Of a stretch of 64,000 bases of DNA, positions 1 to 8,799 are shown one piece after another (the stretch's first letter is position 1; each line of letters begins with the position of its first letter). Both the position numbers and the translations under genes were made by a program. This stretch comes from Burkholderiaceae bacterium (GTDB taxonomy: Bacteria; Pseudomonadota; Gammaproteobacteria; Burkholderiales; Burkholderiaceae_E). Below the pieces are notes generated by a model. That model was not told the DNA's origin and did not search any database. It saw only the letters and a list, made by a program, of their open reading frames with translations. The stretch lies in assembly GCA_027493945.1 (NCBI GenBank), contig JAOSJU010000001.1, positions 1,674,001 through 1,738,000 on the forward strand, read 5' to 3'.

Positions 1-1
1 G

Positions 2-100
2 GTCGAGTTCCTGCTCTTCGGCAACGATTACGTCACCGGCCACGTGCTGAACGTCGACGGCGGCAGCAGCCTGGTCTCGCACTGGGCCGAGTCGCGCTGA
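2..100 (+). CDS. Short-chain dehydrogenase/reductase, C-terminal end (partial)
   Basis: Only the last 32 residues are in the window. They contain the [12 protein letters not shown] segment that is typical of the C-terminal end of classical SDR enzymes, where a Tyr-x-Thr-Gly stretch leads into the last strand of the Rossmann fold. The gene ends 32 bp before folB and lies on the same strand. In many betaproteobacteria an SDR (sometimes annotated as a pteridine reductase-like protein) stands just before folB, so a pterin-related role is possible. That role is inferred from position only; the catalytic Tyr and Lys lie outside the window. Confidence 0.75.
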   Translation, partial: VEFLLFGNDYVTGHVLNVDGGSSLVSHWAESR

Positions 101-132
101 ACCGCCCCACCCGCGCCCCCGACCCATCCATC

Positions 133-507
133 ATGCAAGACATCTTCCACGACTGCTATCGCATCCTCGTGCAGGGCATCGAGATCGACTGCTTTCTCGG
201 CGTGTACGAGCGCGAGCAGGCACGTCGCCGGCCGGTGGTGATCGAGGTGGAGCTGTACGTGCCTCACGCGGCGAAGATTTCGCGCCGCGACACGCTGTCC
301 GAGACGGTGAACTACGAGCGCGTCGTCGAGGCGGTCGAGCGAATCGTCGCCGACCGCCGCTTCAAGCTGGTCGAGACACTGTGCGCCGAGCTCGCCGACG
401 ACATCGCGCGGCTGCCCGGCCTGCGCGCACTGAAGGTGTCGGTCACCAAGCCGCAGCCGCTGCCGCGGGCGCGCGCGGTGCGGGTCGAGGTCTGGAGACA
501 TCCGTGA
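133..507 (+). CDS. folB: Dihydroneopterin aldolase
   Basis: The 124-residue product has the usual FolB length. It catalyses retro-aldol cleavage of 7,8-dihydroneopterin to 6-hydroxymethyl-dihydropterin and glycolaldehyde in cytosolic folate synthesis. Visible family features are the N-terminal [14 protein letters not shown] segment (the family G-[VI]-x-x-x-E signature), the [10 protein letters not shown] stretch, the substrate-binding Glu in [10 protein letters not shown], and the C-terminal [11 protein letters not shown] strand. Its stop codon overlaps the GTG start of ttcA, so the two are almost certainly co-transcribed. Confidence 0.93.
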   Translation: MQDIFHDCYRILVQGIEIDCFLGVYEREQARRRPVVIEVELYVPHAAKISRRDTLSETVNYERVVEAVERIVADRRFKLVETLCAELADDIARLPGLRALKVSVTKPQPLPRARAVRVEVWRHP

Positions 508-1376
508 GCGCGGTCGAGCCGCCGGCCACGCGCCGCGAAGAGAAGCTCGCCTACGAGCGCAACAAGCTGCACAAGCGGCTGCTGCGCCAGGCCGGGCAGG
601 CGATCGCCGACTTCGGGATGATCGAGGCCGGCGACCGGGTGATGGTCTGCCTGTCCGGCGGCAAGGACAGCTACGCGCTGCTCGACCTGCTGATCACGCT
701 GCGCAGCCGCGCCCCGATCGCGTTCGACCTCGTCGCGGTCAACCTCGACCAGAAGCAGCCGGCGTTCCCGGCCGACGTGCTGCCGCGCTACCTCGAGTCG
801 CGCGGCGTGCCGTTCCACATCGAGAACCAGGACACCTATTCGATCGTCACGCGGGTGATTCCCGAGGGGCGCACGATGTGCTCGCTGTGCTCGCGACTGC
901 GCCGCGGCATCCTCTACCGCGTGGCCGACGAGCTCGGCGCGACGAAGATCGCGCTTGGGCACCATCGCGACGACATTCTCGAGACCTTCTTCCTGAACAT
1001 GTTCTTCGGCGGCAAGCTCGAGGCGATGCCGCCCAAGCTCGTCTCCGACGACGGCCGGCATGTCGTGATCAGGCCGCTCGCCTACGCGAAGGAGGAAGAC
1101 CTCGCGGCGTTCGCGCAGTGGCGCGAGTTCCCGATCATCCCGTGCAACCTGTGCGGCTCGCAGGAGAACCTGAAGCGCCGCGAGATCAAGCAGCTGCTGC
1201 GCGACTGGGAGCGGCGCTTCCCGGGGCGCGTCGAGAACGCGTTCGCCGCGCTCGGCCGCGTCACGCCCTCGCACCTGATGGACCGCGCGCGTGTCGACTT
1301 CGCGGGGCTGCGCGCCACCGGCGAGCCGGTGCCCGACGGCGACATCGCGTTCGACGCCGATCCGTCGCTCCAATAG
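504..1376 (+). CDS. ttcA: tRNA 2-thiocytidine synthetase TtcA
   Basis: TtcA is an ATP- and Fe-S-dependent thiolase that makes 2-thiocytidine at tRNA position 32. The PP-loop [10 protein letters not shown], the two family Cys pairs ([10 protein letters not shown] and [10 protein letters not shown]) and the [12 protein letters not shown] motif are all present. I place the start at the GTG overlapping the folB stop (GTGA). This gives 290 residues beginning before the conserved [16 protein letters not shown] block. A longer upstream reading in the same frame would run through folB and is unlikely. It is the last gene of the folB operon and converges with the AraC-type regulator 4 bp away. Confidence 0.93.
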   Translation: MSAVEPPATRREEKLAYERNKLHKRLLRQAGQAIADFGMIEAGDRVMVCLSGGKDSYALLDLLITLRSRAPIAFDLVAVNLDQKQPAFPADVLPRYLESRGVPFHIENQDTYSIVTRVIPEGRTMCSLCSRLRRGILYRVADELGATKIALGHHRDDILETFFLNMFFGGKLEAMPPKLVSDDGRHVVIRPLAYAKEEDLAAFAQWREFPIIPCNLCGSQENLKRREIKQLLRDWERRFPGRVENAFAALGRVTPSHLMDRARVDFAGLRATGEPVPDGDIAFDADPSLQ

Positions 1377-1380
1377 CGCG

Positions 1381-2385
1381 TCAGTTGTAGGCGCTGCGGC
1401 TCAGCGTCTCGGAGGGCAGCTCGCCGAACATCCGGCGGTAGTCGGAAGCAAAGTGGCTCAGGTGCCAGAAGCCCCAGCGCGCGGCGATGTCCTGCACCGA
1501 CCCGCATCGCTGGTCGGCCGCCTTCAGCGCGCGGCGCACGCCGTTCAGCCGCAGCGCCCTGAGATAGCTCACCGGGTTCACCCGCAGCACCTCGCGAAAG
1601 CTGTATTGCAGCGTGCGCCGGCTCACCCCCAGCTCGCGGCACAGGTCTTCGATCGTGAGCGGCTCCTCGACGTGCTCGCGCATGTAGTCCTGCGCGCGAC
1701 TGACGATCGCGTGGCCGCGCGTCGGCGCGTCGCAGCCGGGGCGCTGCTCGCCGCCGGGCTCGAGCACATCGAGCACCGCGCCGAAGATCGCATGGCCGAG
1801 CGCCTTCTGCATCGCCGGATGCTGCAGTTTCTCGGGGTTGTACGAGATCGACTCCGGGGCCATCAGCAGCAGCTTGCGGAAGCGGTCGACGCGCGCGGCC
1901 GGCGGCGACGTGACGAACACGCCGCGCAGCTCGCGCTCGATGTCGCGCTGCTCCACCTCCCGCGCATAGCGGCTCAGCGCGTCGATCGGCATCGAGACCG
2001 CCACCAGGTCGAGCCTGGGCGGCGCGCGCAGGTCCAGTTCCTGGCCGTCGCGCAGCACGATCACCGAATCGCGGCAGATCGGCCTGCCGCCGTGATAGCC
2101 CTCGACCTCGGTGTCGACCGGCACGCCGAACATGTACGCGCCCGCGCGCCCGCTGCCCGATTCGTGGATCACCTGGTTGGTGGTCTCGCGAAACAGCTGG
2201 ATGTCGCGAAACAGCGCCTCGACCAGGCTGCCTTCGAACGGTCCCGGGGTGAGCTGCTCGTAGACCTGGTCCCGGGCGCTCAGCCGCGCCGCATGCTCGT
2301 CGGCATCGCGCGAGAGCAGCCGGGCGAACGAATACTGCTCGCCGCCTGCACATCGGTTCGTCGCTTCCCGGTCGATTCCGATCAT
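1381..2385 (-). CDS. AraC-family transcriptional regulator, probable activator of the amine operon
   Basis: The 334-residue protein has an N-terminal effector domain of about 215 residues and a C-terminal AraC/XylS DNA-binding domain. The latter shows two helix-turn-helix units: EEPLTIEDLCRELGVSRRTL, and then VQDIAARWGFWHLSHFASDY followed by the canonical RMFGELPSETL tail. It is transcribed away from the amine dehydrogenase operon across a 277-bp spacer with two short palindromes. By analogy with FeaR, the AraC-type activator of aromatic amine oxidation in E. coli, it probably senses an amine or aldehyde and activates aauB. The function is inferred from context; family membership is clear. 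Confidence 0.85.
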   Translation of the reverse strand: MIGIDREATNRCAGGEQYSFARLLSRDADEHAARLSARDQVYEQLTPGPFEGSLVEALFRDIQLFRETTNQVIHESGSGRAGAYMFGVPVDTEVEGYHGGRPICRDSVIVLRDGQELDLRAPPRLDLVAVSMPIDALSRYAREVEQRDIERELRGVFVTSPPAARVDRFRKLLLMAPESISYNPEKLQHPAMQKALGHAIFGAVLDVLEPGGEQRPGCDAPTRGHAIVSRAQDYMREHVEEPLTIEDLCRELGVSRRTLQYSFREVLRVNPVSYLRALRLNGVRRALKAADQRCGSVQDIAARWGFWHLSHFASDYRRMFGELPSETLSRSAYN

Positions 2386-2662
2386 CGTCGGCCCCCAGCG
2401 TTCGTCGCGGTGCCCGCAACGGCTCCGATGCCCCTGCGGGCGTCCGGACAGGCATTCGAGTTAACACCATCGGGGCGATCGTGGCAATGAGCCGCCCGGG
2501 TTTTTCCGGGTATCCGTTGCATCTGCAACCATTTCCGGGCGCAACAATGCACCAATAAGGTGCACTTCCGGTTGCCGTTTTCGGCTAACGCCCGGGCGCC
2601 TTCCGAACCTAGAATCCTCCCGGTATTCCGGCGAAGACCGGAACCCTCAGAGGAGACCGCAC
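2386..2662. promoter_or_regulatory. Divergent regulatory region between the AraC regulator and aauB
   Basis: This non-coding spacer holds two short perfect inverted repeats: GTTGCA-TC-TGCAAC at 2516-2529 and TGCACC-AATAA-GGTGCA at 2548-2564. They are candidate operator half-sites for the divergent regulator. A possible -10 box, TAGAAT, sits at 2610-2615 with no good -35 box upstream, as expected for an activator-dependent promoter. A strong Shine-Dalgarno sequence, AGGAG at 2651-2655, precedes the GTG start of aauB by 7 bp. The promoter and operator calls are by eye only. Confidence 0.4.
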
Positions 2663-3815
2663 GTGGTGAGTCGCAGCAGCCCCCGGCAGTTGGCCGGTCT
2701 GGTCCTGGCCCTCGGCCCGGCCACGGCCCAGGCGGATTCGTTGCCCGAGAAACAAACCGTCACGACCCCGCCGCCGGCCGGGCCGTACCGGGTCTACGTC
2801 TCCGACATCGCGATCAACCACATGGTCGACGGCCGGCTGCACGTGATCGACGTGGACACGTCGCGCTACATCGGGGTCATCCCCAGCGCGTTCGCCGGCC
2901 AGTCGGTGCTGTCGCCCGACCGCAAGGAAATCTACGTCTCCACCACCTACTATTCGCGGCTGTCGCGCGGCACCCGCAGCGAGGTGATCGACATCTGGGA
3001 CAGCGCCACGCTTCGAGCACAAGGGCGAGATCGCGATTCCCGACCGCCGCGCCCGGGCGCTGAACTACAAGGGGCTGATCACCGTCTCGGCCGACGGCCG
3101 CTGGCTGTTCGTGCAGAACGCCACGCCGGCCAGCACGGTCAGCGTGGTCGACCTGCGCCAGCGCAGGCTCGCCAGCGAGATCTCGACCCCGGGCTGCTGG
3201 CTCGCGCTGCCGGTGCGCAGCGCGCCGCAGCGCTTCGCCACGCTATGCGGCGACGGGACGATCGAGAGCGTCACCCTCGACGACACCGGTGCGCTGAAGT
3301 CGCGCAGCCGCAGCGAGCCGTTCTTCGACGCCGACGTCGATCCGGTCTTCGTGCATTCCGAGACGATCGGCGACCGCCACTTCTTCGTCTCCTACCTCGG
3401 ACAGGTCCACGAGCTCGACCTGTCGCAGGACAAGCCGAAGGCGCTGGCGCGCTGGCCGCTGGCGCAGGGTGCCGACGCGAAGAAGGGCTGGCGGCCCGGC
3501 GGCTACCAGCTGTTCGCCGTCCACGCGGCCAGCGGGCGGCTGTACGTGGCGATGCACCCGAACGGCGTCGAAGGCTCGCACAAGAACCCCGCCGCGGAGA
3601 TCTGGGCGTTCGACATCGCCACGCACAAGCGCGTCGGCCGCATGCCCGGCCAGAACGCGATCGCGCTGGTCGCGGTGCAGGGCACGACGCCCCGGCTGGT
3701 GGCGCTCGACGGCGCGACCATGGGGCTGGTGCTGATCGACGCCGGCGCCAAACCGCGCGTCGTCTCGCGGATGGATGCGATCGCCGATTCGGCCACGCAG
3801 CTGGAACTCCAATGA
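2663..3815 (+). CDS. aauB: Aromatic amine dehydrogenase heavy chain (apparent frameshift)
   Basis: This is the large subunit of the periplasmic TTQ-dependent amine dehydrogenase, a seven-bladed beta-propeller that binds the catalytic light chain. An N-terminal signal peptide is followed by the family blocks GPYRVYVSDI, MVDGRLHVIDVD and STTYYSRLSRGTRSEVID. The frame is then lost near 3011 and resumes with FEHKGEIAIPDRRARALNY through to the end. Either one extra base or two missing bases would restore a protein of about 384 residues, which is normal for the family. Because many other genes in the window show such indels, I treat this as a probable sequence error. The four-base overlap with the next gene and the order B-E-D-A match known aau/mau operons. 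Confidence 0.85.
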
Positions 3816-4366
3816 TGCCGGCCTTCGCAGCCGACCCGGTTCTCGGGCACGCCGCGGCGGCGGCGCTGGCGATCGTGCTGCTCGCCGGCGCCTGGCACAA
3901 GCTCGCCGACCTCGACGCTTTCACGCTCGCCGTCGAGCGCTACCGGCTGCTCGGCCCGGCCGGTGCCCGGGCCACCGCGCTGCTGCTGCCGCCGCTCGAA
4001 GCGCTGGCGGGGCTGGCGCTGCTGCATCCGGCCTCCCGCGCCGCCGGCGCGGCGCTGGCCGCCGCGATCCTGCTGCTGGTCACCACGGCGGTGGCCATCA
4101 ACCTGCTGCGCGGCCGGCGCGACATCGACTGCGGATGCGGCGCACCGGGCTCGGGGCGGCGCCTGTCGTGGATCCTGGTGGCGCGCAACGCCGCGCTGGT
4201 CGCGCTGTGCGCGCTCGCCGCCGCCCCGGAATCGCCGCGCGAGCTGGTCTGGCTCGACGGCTTCACCACCGCGTTCGCCGCGCTCGCGCTGTGGGCCGTC
4301 TACGGCGCGGTCAACGAGCTGTTCTCCGACACGCAACGCTTCTCCGCATCACGGACCGAACCATGA
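3812..4366 (+). CDS. mauE: Methylamine utilisation protein MauE-type membrane protein
   Basis: This integral membrane protein of about 184 residues has four to five hydrophobic helices. It carries the DIDCGCGAPG motif followed by SWILVARNAAL, characteristic of MauE. In mau and aau systems MauE and MauD are needed for export, disulfide formation and stability of the light chain, which contains six disulfides. The start ATG overlaps the aauB stop (ATGA), and the gene overlaps mauD in the same way, so translation is coupled. An alternative ATG lies 3 bp downstream. Confidence 0.85.
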   Translation: MMPAFAADPVLGHAAAAALAIVLLAGAWHKLADLDAFTLAVERYRLLGPAGARATALLLPPLEALAGLALLHPASRAAGAALAAAILLLVTTAVAINLLRGRRDIDCGCGAPGSGRRLSWILVARNAALVALCALAAAPESPRELVWLDGFTTAFAALALWAVYGAVNELFSDTQRFSASRTEP

Positions 4367-4962
4367 CCGAAGCTCTCGTCGTCTCGAACATCGTCTTGTG
4401 GGTCGCGGTGCTCGCGCTGCTCGGCACCGTCTTCGCGCTGGCACGCCAGATCGGCGTGCTCTATGAGCGCATCGCCCCGATGGGCGCGCTGATGCTCGAC
4501 AGCGGCCCGAAGGTCGGCGAAGCCGCCCCGGCCTTCGACCCGGCCACGCTCGACGGCCAACCGTTCGCCACCGGCGGCGCGCGCGCGAAGAGCCTGCTGC
4601 TGTTCTTCCTGTCGCCCACCTGCCCGGTGTGCAAGAAGCTGCTGCCGATCCTGAAGCGGGTCGCGGTCGACGAGGGCCAGTGGCTCGAGATCGCGTTCGC
4701 CAGCGACGGCGACGCCGACGAACACGCGGCGTTCCGCGCCCGCGCGGGCCTTCAGGCCTGCCCGTACCTGCTGTCGACCGACCTCGGCATGGCCTACCGG
4801 ATCGGCAAGCTCCCCTACGCAGTGCTGGTCGACGAAGCCGGGAAGGTGAAGGCCAAGGGCCTCGTCAACTCGCGTGAACAGATCGAGAGCCTGTTCACCG
4901 CTCGCGACCTCGGCGTCGCGTCGGTGCAGGAGTTCGTCGCAATGGAGGCCCGCAGAGCATGA
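4363..4962 (+). CDS. mauD: MauD-type thioredoxin-like disulfide protein
   Basis: The 199-residue protein has an N-terminal membrane anchor (about residues 5-27) and a periplasmic thioredoxin/TlpA-like domain with the active-site motif SPTCPVCKKLLP. The CPVC pair is the MauD redox centre, thought to form or shuffle the disulfides of the TTQ-bearing light chain. The gene overlaps mauE upstream and aauA downstream by ATGA, so the four amine dehydrogenase genes form one translationally coupled unit. Assignment is firm from motif and position. Confidence 0.9.
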   Translation: MTEALVVSNIVLWVAVLALLGTVFALARQIGVLYERIAPMGALMLDSGPKVGEAAPAFDPATLDGQPFATGGARAKSLLLFFLSPTCPVCKKLLPILKRVAVDEGQWLEIAFASDGDADEHAAFRARAGLQACPYLLSTDLGMAYRIGKLPYAVLVDEAGKVKAKGLVNSREQIESLFTARDLGVASVQEFVAMEARRA

Positions 4963-5486
4963 AATGGCTTGACGACGCATTCGAGCGCTCGACGCGCGCC
5001 GCTGCGCAGCGCGTCTCGCGACGCAGCGCACTGGCACGCGCGGGCCGCTTCCTGATGGGCGCGGCGATCGCGCTGCCGGTGCTGCCTTTCGACCGCACTT
5101 CGCACGCCGCGGGCGCCCACGGCGGCGGCAAGTCGAAGGGGCCCGACGACCAGCAGTGCGACTACTGGCGTTACTGCGCGGTCGACGGCTTCCTCTGCTC
5201 GTGCTGCGGCGGAACGGTGAACAGCTGTCCGCCCGGCACCGAGCCGTCGAAGGTGTCCTGGATCGGCACCTGCCGCAATCCGGCCGACGGCAAGGACTAC
5301 CTGATCAGCTACTACGACTGCTGCGGCAAGGTCGCGTGCGGACGCTGCCTGTGCAACACCAACCTCGGCGAGCGGCCCGCCTACCGGATCACGCTGCACA
5401 ACGACATCAACTGGTGCATGGGAAGCACCAGCACGATGTTCCATTGCACGGCCTCGCTGGTGGTCGGCATCGCTGACAAGAAGTGA
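4959..5486 (+). CDS. aauA: Aromatic amine dehydrogenase light chain (TTQ subunit)
   Basis: This catalytic subunit oxidises primary aromatic amines (for example tyramine or phenylethylamine) to aldehydes plus ammonia. The 175-residue precursor has a long leader with a Tat-like SRRSALA motif. The mature part is Cys-rich (CAVDGFLCSCCGG, YDCCGKVACGRCLCNT). The two tryptophans that would form tryptophan tryptophylquinone are W101 (in SWIGTC) and W152 (in NDINWCMG), exactly 51 residues apart as in characterised enzymes. The catalytic Asp is D120. The CAVDGFLCSCCGG and SWIGTC blocks resemble aromatic rather than methylamine dehydrogenases. The electron acceptor (azurin in Alcaligenes) is not encoded here. 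Confidence 0.92.
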   Translation: MKWLDDAFERSTRAAAQRVSRRSALARAGRFLMGAAIALPVLPFDRTSHAAGAHGGGKSKGPDDQQCDYWRYCAVDGFLCSCCGGTVNSCPPGTEPSKVSWIGTCRNPADGKDYLISYYDCCGKVACGRCLCNTNLGERPAYRITLHNDINWCMGSTSTMFHCTASLVVGIADKK

Positions 5487-5502
5487 CACGACAGGAGACG
5501 AC

Positions 5503-6867
5503 ATGAAGGGCTGGAAGAAACTTTCGGTGGCCGTCGCGCTCGCCGTTGTCTGGGGTTCGGCGAATTCCGCGGCGAGCGAACAGGAGGCCGCGCGACTGGG
5601 CAAGGATCTCACTCCGGTCGGCGCCGAGAAGGCCGGCAACAAGGACGGCACGATCCCGGCCTGGACCGGCGGCATCACGAAGCCGCCGGCGGGCTGGAAG
5701 GCGAGCGACCCGCGCGTCGACCCGTACAAGGACGACAAGGTCCTGTTCTCGATCGACGCGTCGAACGTCGACAAGTACAAGGACAAGCTCTCCGAGGGCC
5801 AGCAGACCCTGATCCGCACGCTCAAGGGCTACCGGATGGACGTCTACCCCACGCGGCGCTCGTGCGGGTATTCCGACGAGATCTACCAGAACAGCGCGAA
5901 GAACGCCCGCGTGGCGCGGCTGGCCGAGGGCGGCTGGCAGCTCGAGAACGCGGTCGGCCGCGGCGTGCTGTTCCCGATCCCGAAGAACGGCGCCGAGGCG
6001 GTCTGGAACCACAAGCTGCGCTTCCAGGGCGAAGGACGCATCGAGCACTACTCGACGCTGTTCTCGGCGAAGAGCGGCGACTTCTCGCAACTGGCGCAGA
6101 ACCAGTGGGTCGCCTACCCGATCCACGACCCGGCCATGAAGAGCTTCGAGGACCTGAAGAAGTCCGAGGCGAAGATCCTGAACGAAGTGGTGGCCCCGGC
6201 GGCCCGCGCCGGCGAGATGATCCTGGTGCACTGGTTCATGGACCGCGGCTCCGACGCCTGGCTCTACTTCCCCGGCCAGCGCCGCGTGCGCCGCGCGCCC
6301 TCGTTCGCGTACGACAACCCGGTGCCCGGCTACGAGAACCTCGAGACGGTCGACCAGTACCCGATGTATGCCGGCGCGATGGACCGCTACGACTGGAAGC
6401 TGGTCGGCAAGAAGGAGATGTACATCCCGTACAACAACTGGAAGCTGATCGACAAGAGCCGCAAGTACAAGGACATCTACCTGCCCGACTACGTCAACCG
6501 CGACCTGATGCGCTACGAGCTGCACCGCGTCTGGGTCGTCGAGGCGACGCTCAAGGAAGGCATGCGGCACATCTTCCCGCGCCGCGTGATGTACATCGAC
6601 GAGGACAGCTGGACGCTGATCCTCACCGACCTGTACGACGCGCAGGGCAAGATCTGGCGCGTCCAGGAAGCGAGCCTGTGGGTCGCACCCGAAATCCCGG
6701 CCTGCGTGAGCCAGGAATTCGCCGGCTACGACCTCAACGTCGGCCGCTACATCGCCGAGACGGCGACCCAGGAGCACCCGCCCACCGACTGGCTCGCCGG
6801 CCGCGAAGGGCGCATCAACCCCAACATGTTCAGCCCCGACGAGCTGCGCCGCCGCGGCGAGCGCTGA
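5503..6867 (+). CDS. DUF1329 family periplasmic/outer-membrane protein
   Basis: The 454-residue protein has an N-terminal signal peptide ending near residue 26. The start of the mature protein (EQEAARLGKDLTPVGAEKAG followed by GTIPAWTGG) is a hallmark of DUF1329. The rest resembles LolA/LolB-like lipid-binding beta-barrel half-folds, for instance YFPGQRRVRRAPSFAYDNP and YIDEDSW. Members usually sit beside DUF1302 and RND genes, as here, and are thought to help move hydrophobic compounds across the envelope. It starts 16 bp after aauA with AGGAG before the ATG, so it is probably co-transcribed with the amine dehydrogenase. The molecular function is unknown. Confidence 0.85.
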   Translation: MKGWKKLSVAVALAVVWGSANSAASEQEAARLGKDLTPVGAEKAGNKDGTIPAWTGGITKPPAGWKASDPRVDPYKDDKVLFSIDASNVDKYKDKLSEGQQTLIRTLKGYRMDVYPTRRSCGYSDEIYQNSAKNARVARLAEGGWQLENAVGRGVLFPIPKNGAEAVWNHKLRFQGEGRIEHYSTLFSAKSGDFSQLAQNQWVAYPIHDPAMKSFEDLKKSEAKILNEVVAPAARAGEMILVHWFMDRGSDAWLYFPGQRRVRRAPSFAYDNPVPGYENLETVDQYPMYAGAMDRYDWKLVGKKEMYIPYNNWKLIDKSRKYKDIYLPDYVNRDLMRYELHRVWVVEATLKEGMRHIFPRRVMYIDEDSWTLILTDLYDAQGKIWRVQEASLWVAPEIPACVSQEFAGYDLNVGRYIAETATQEHPPTDWLAGREGRINPNMFSPDELRRRGER

Positions 6868-6948
6868 GCGCGCCGCCGCCGACATCCGATCTGCACGACG
6901 CCGGGCCGGTGGCCCGGCGCGACAACGACAACCAGGAGGAACGGGTCC

Positions 6949-8780
6949 ATGACCAGCAGCATGAGCAGCACCGGGGTGGCGCGGGCGGTTGCCGGCGCGC
7001 TCGCCCTTCTCGCGGCAGGCGCGATCGCGCCGCCGGCGCACGCGTTCAAGTTCGGCAACGAATCCGTCTCGGGCAACTTCGACTCGACCGTTTCGTTCGG
7101 CTTCATCAAGCGCCTGCAGGATCCGAGCAACCGGATCATCAGCAACGACAACGGCGGCCACGTGCCGACCACCAGCGAGCTGGAGTCGCGCACGAACGCC
7201 TTCTACGGCGGCGGCGCGTTCGCCAACCCCGACTTCAACTTCCTGCAGGCCGACGACGGCACCCTGAACTACAAGAAGGGCGACATCGTCTCGGCGGCGC
7301 TCAAGGGCACGCACGAACTGTTGCTGCATGGGCCGAAGGGCCTGAGCGGCATGCTGCGCGCGACCTGGTTCAAGGACTGGAAGGTCGACGACACCGACCG
7401 CACGCCGCTCGATCCGGCGTCGCACGCGGTGGCCGTCGACAAGTGGACCTGGCTCGACGCGTGGGTCGCGAAGGAATTCGAGATCGCCGGGCGTCCGGCG
7501 AAGGTCAAGTTCGGCAACCAGGTGATCAGCTGGGGCGAGGACGTCTTCATCTACGGCGGCGTCAACGTCACCAACGCGATCAACCTGCAGAACTTCCACG
7601 TGCCCGGCACGCAGCTGAAGGAGATCTTCAAGCCTGCGCCGATGGTCTCGCTGAACGCCAACCTCGCCGAGGGACTGAGCATCGAGGGCTACTACCAGTT
7701 CCGCTGGAACGCGTTCACCTTCGACCCGGTGGGCACCTTCTTCTCGGTGACCGACGTGATCGGCAAGGGCGGGCGCAACGCGTTCATGAACTCCACGCTG
7801 CTCGGGCTGCCGCCCGGCACCGTCGGCGACATCGGCACGATCAACCCGACCACCGGGCAGCGCTTCACGCTCGCGGAACTCGCCGCGGGCACCGCGACGG
7901 TTCCGCTGGCCGGCGTCGAACTGCCGACGCTCGTCAATCCGCTGGCCACCCGCGAGCCGAAGGACTCGGGCCAGTTCGGCCTGGCCACGCGCTGGATGCC
8001 GTCGGAATCCGAGACCGAATACGGCCTGTACTGGATCCGCTATCACGACAAGCTGCCCTTCGTCGGGTTCAACTTCGACCCGGCGCGCCACACGACCAAC
8101 GTCGCCGGCCTGGCCTACTACGTCGACTACGGCGAGAGCCGCAACGTCTTCGGCGTGTCGGCGAACACGCGCGTGGGCACTGGGCGGTCGGCGCCGAGCT
8201 GTCGTACCGGCCTAAGGACAGCGTCGGCGTCGACACGACGGTGCCGGCGGGCGGCAAGTATTCGGTGTTCGACTACGTGGGCAAGACCACGCGCGGCTTC
8301 GTCGAGGAGCGCAAGTGGCAAGCCCACGTCACCGGCTTCAAGCTGATGGCGCCCGCCGATCTCGACGGCCTGATCGGCAGGATCGGCGCCGAGGAAGGCT
8401 ACTTCCTCGGCGAGGTCGCGCTCGCGCACTACCCCGGACTCGATCGCTCGGGCCGCATTCCGTACCTCCTCACCGACTACTCGCTGCCCGACCGCACCTC
8501 GGCCGGACTGGTGTTCTCCACCGGGCTCACCTACGCGAACGTCGGGGACAGCGGCTGGAACATGATGCCGCAGCTCGACGTCGCCTGGGACTTCCACGGT
8601 ACCTCGCCGAACGCGGTGCCCTTCGTCGAGGGCCGCAAGGCCATGACGCTGTCGCTGAACTTCAACCGCTCCGACAAGTGGAAATTGGGCGTCGGCTACA
8701 CCCGCTACTGGGGCGGCGGCGGCAACAACCTGATGAGGGACCGCGACTTCCTGTCGGTGATCACCTCGGTGTCGTTCTGA
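6949..8780 (+). CDS. DUF1302 family outer-membrane barrel protein (apparent frameshift)
   Basis: A signal peptide ending at AHA is followed by FKFGNESVSGNFDSTVSFGF, typical of DUF1302 proteins, predicted outer-membrane beta-barrels. The C-terminus ends in a hydrophobic strand with terminal Phe (ITSVSF), the outer-membrane assembly signature. The frame breaks near 8178. Restoring one G (GTGGGC-GAC-TGG) gives an uninterrupted protein of about 610 residues. It lies between the DUF1329 gene and the RND permease, so the three probably work as one transport assembly. The substrate is unknown. Confidence 0.83.
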
Positions 8781-8799
8781 AGCACGGGCCGGTCCGTCG

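Noticed and set aside
2663-3815. aauB as a genuine pseudogene
   Set aside because: The rest of the operon is intact and many unrelated genes carry similar indels, so sequence error is the simpler reading.
5407-8091. 894-residue open frame on the minus strand
   Set aside because: It lies opposite the DUF1329 and DUF1302 genes, is Arg/Val/Asp-rich low-complexity text, and has no motif. Long antisense frames are expected in DNA this GC-rich.
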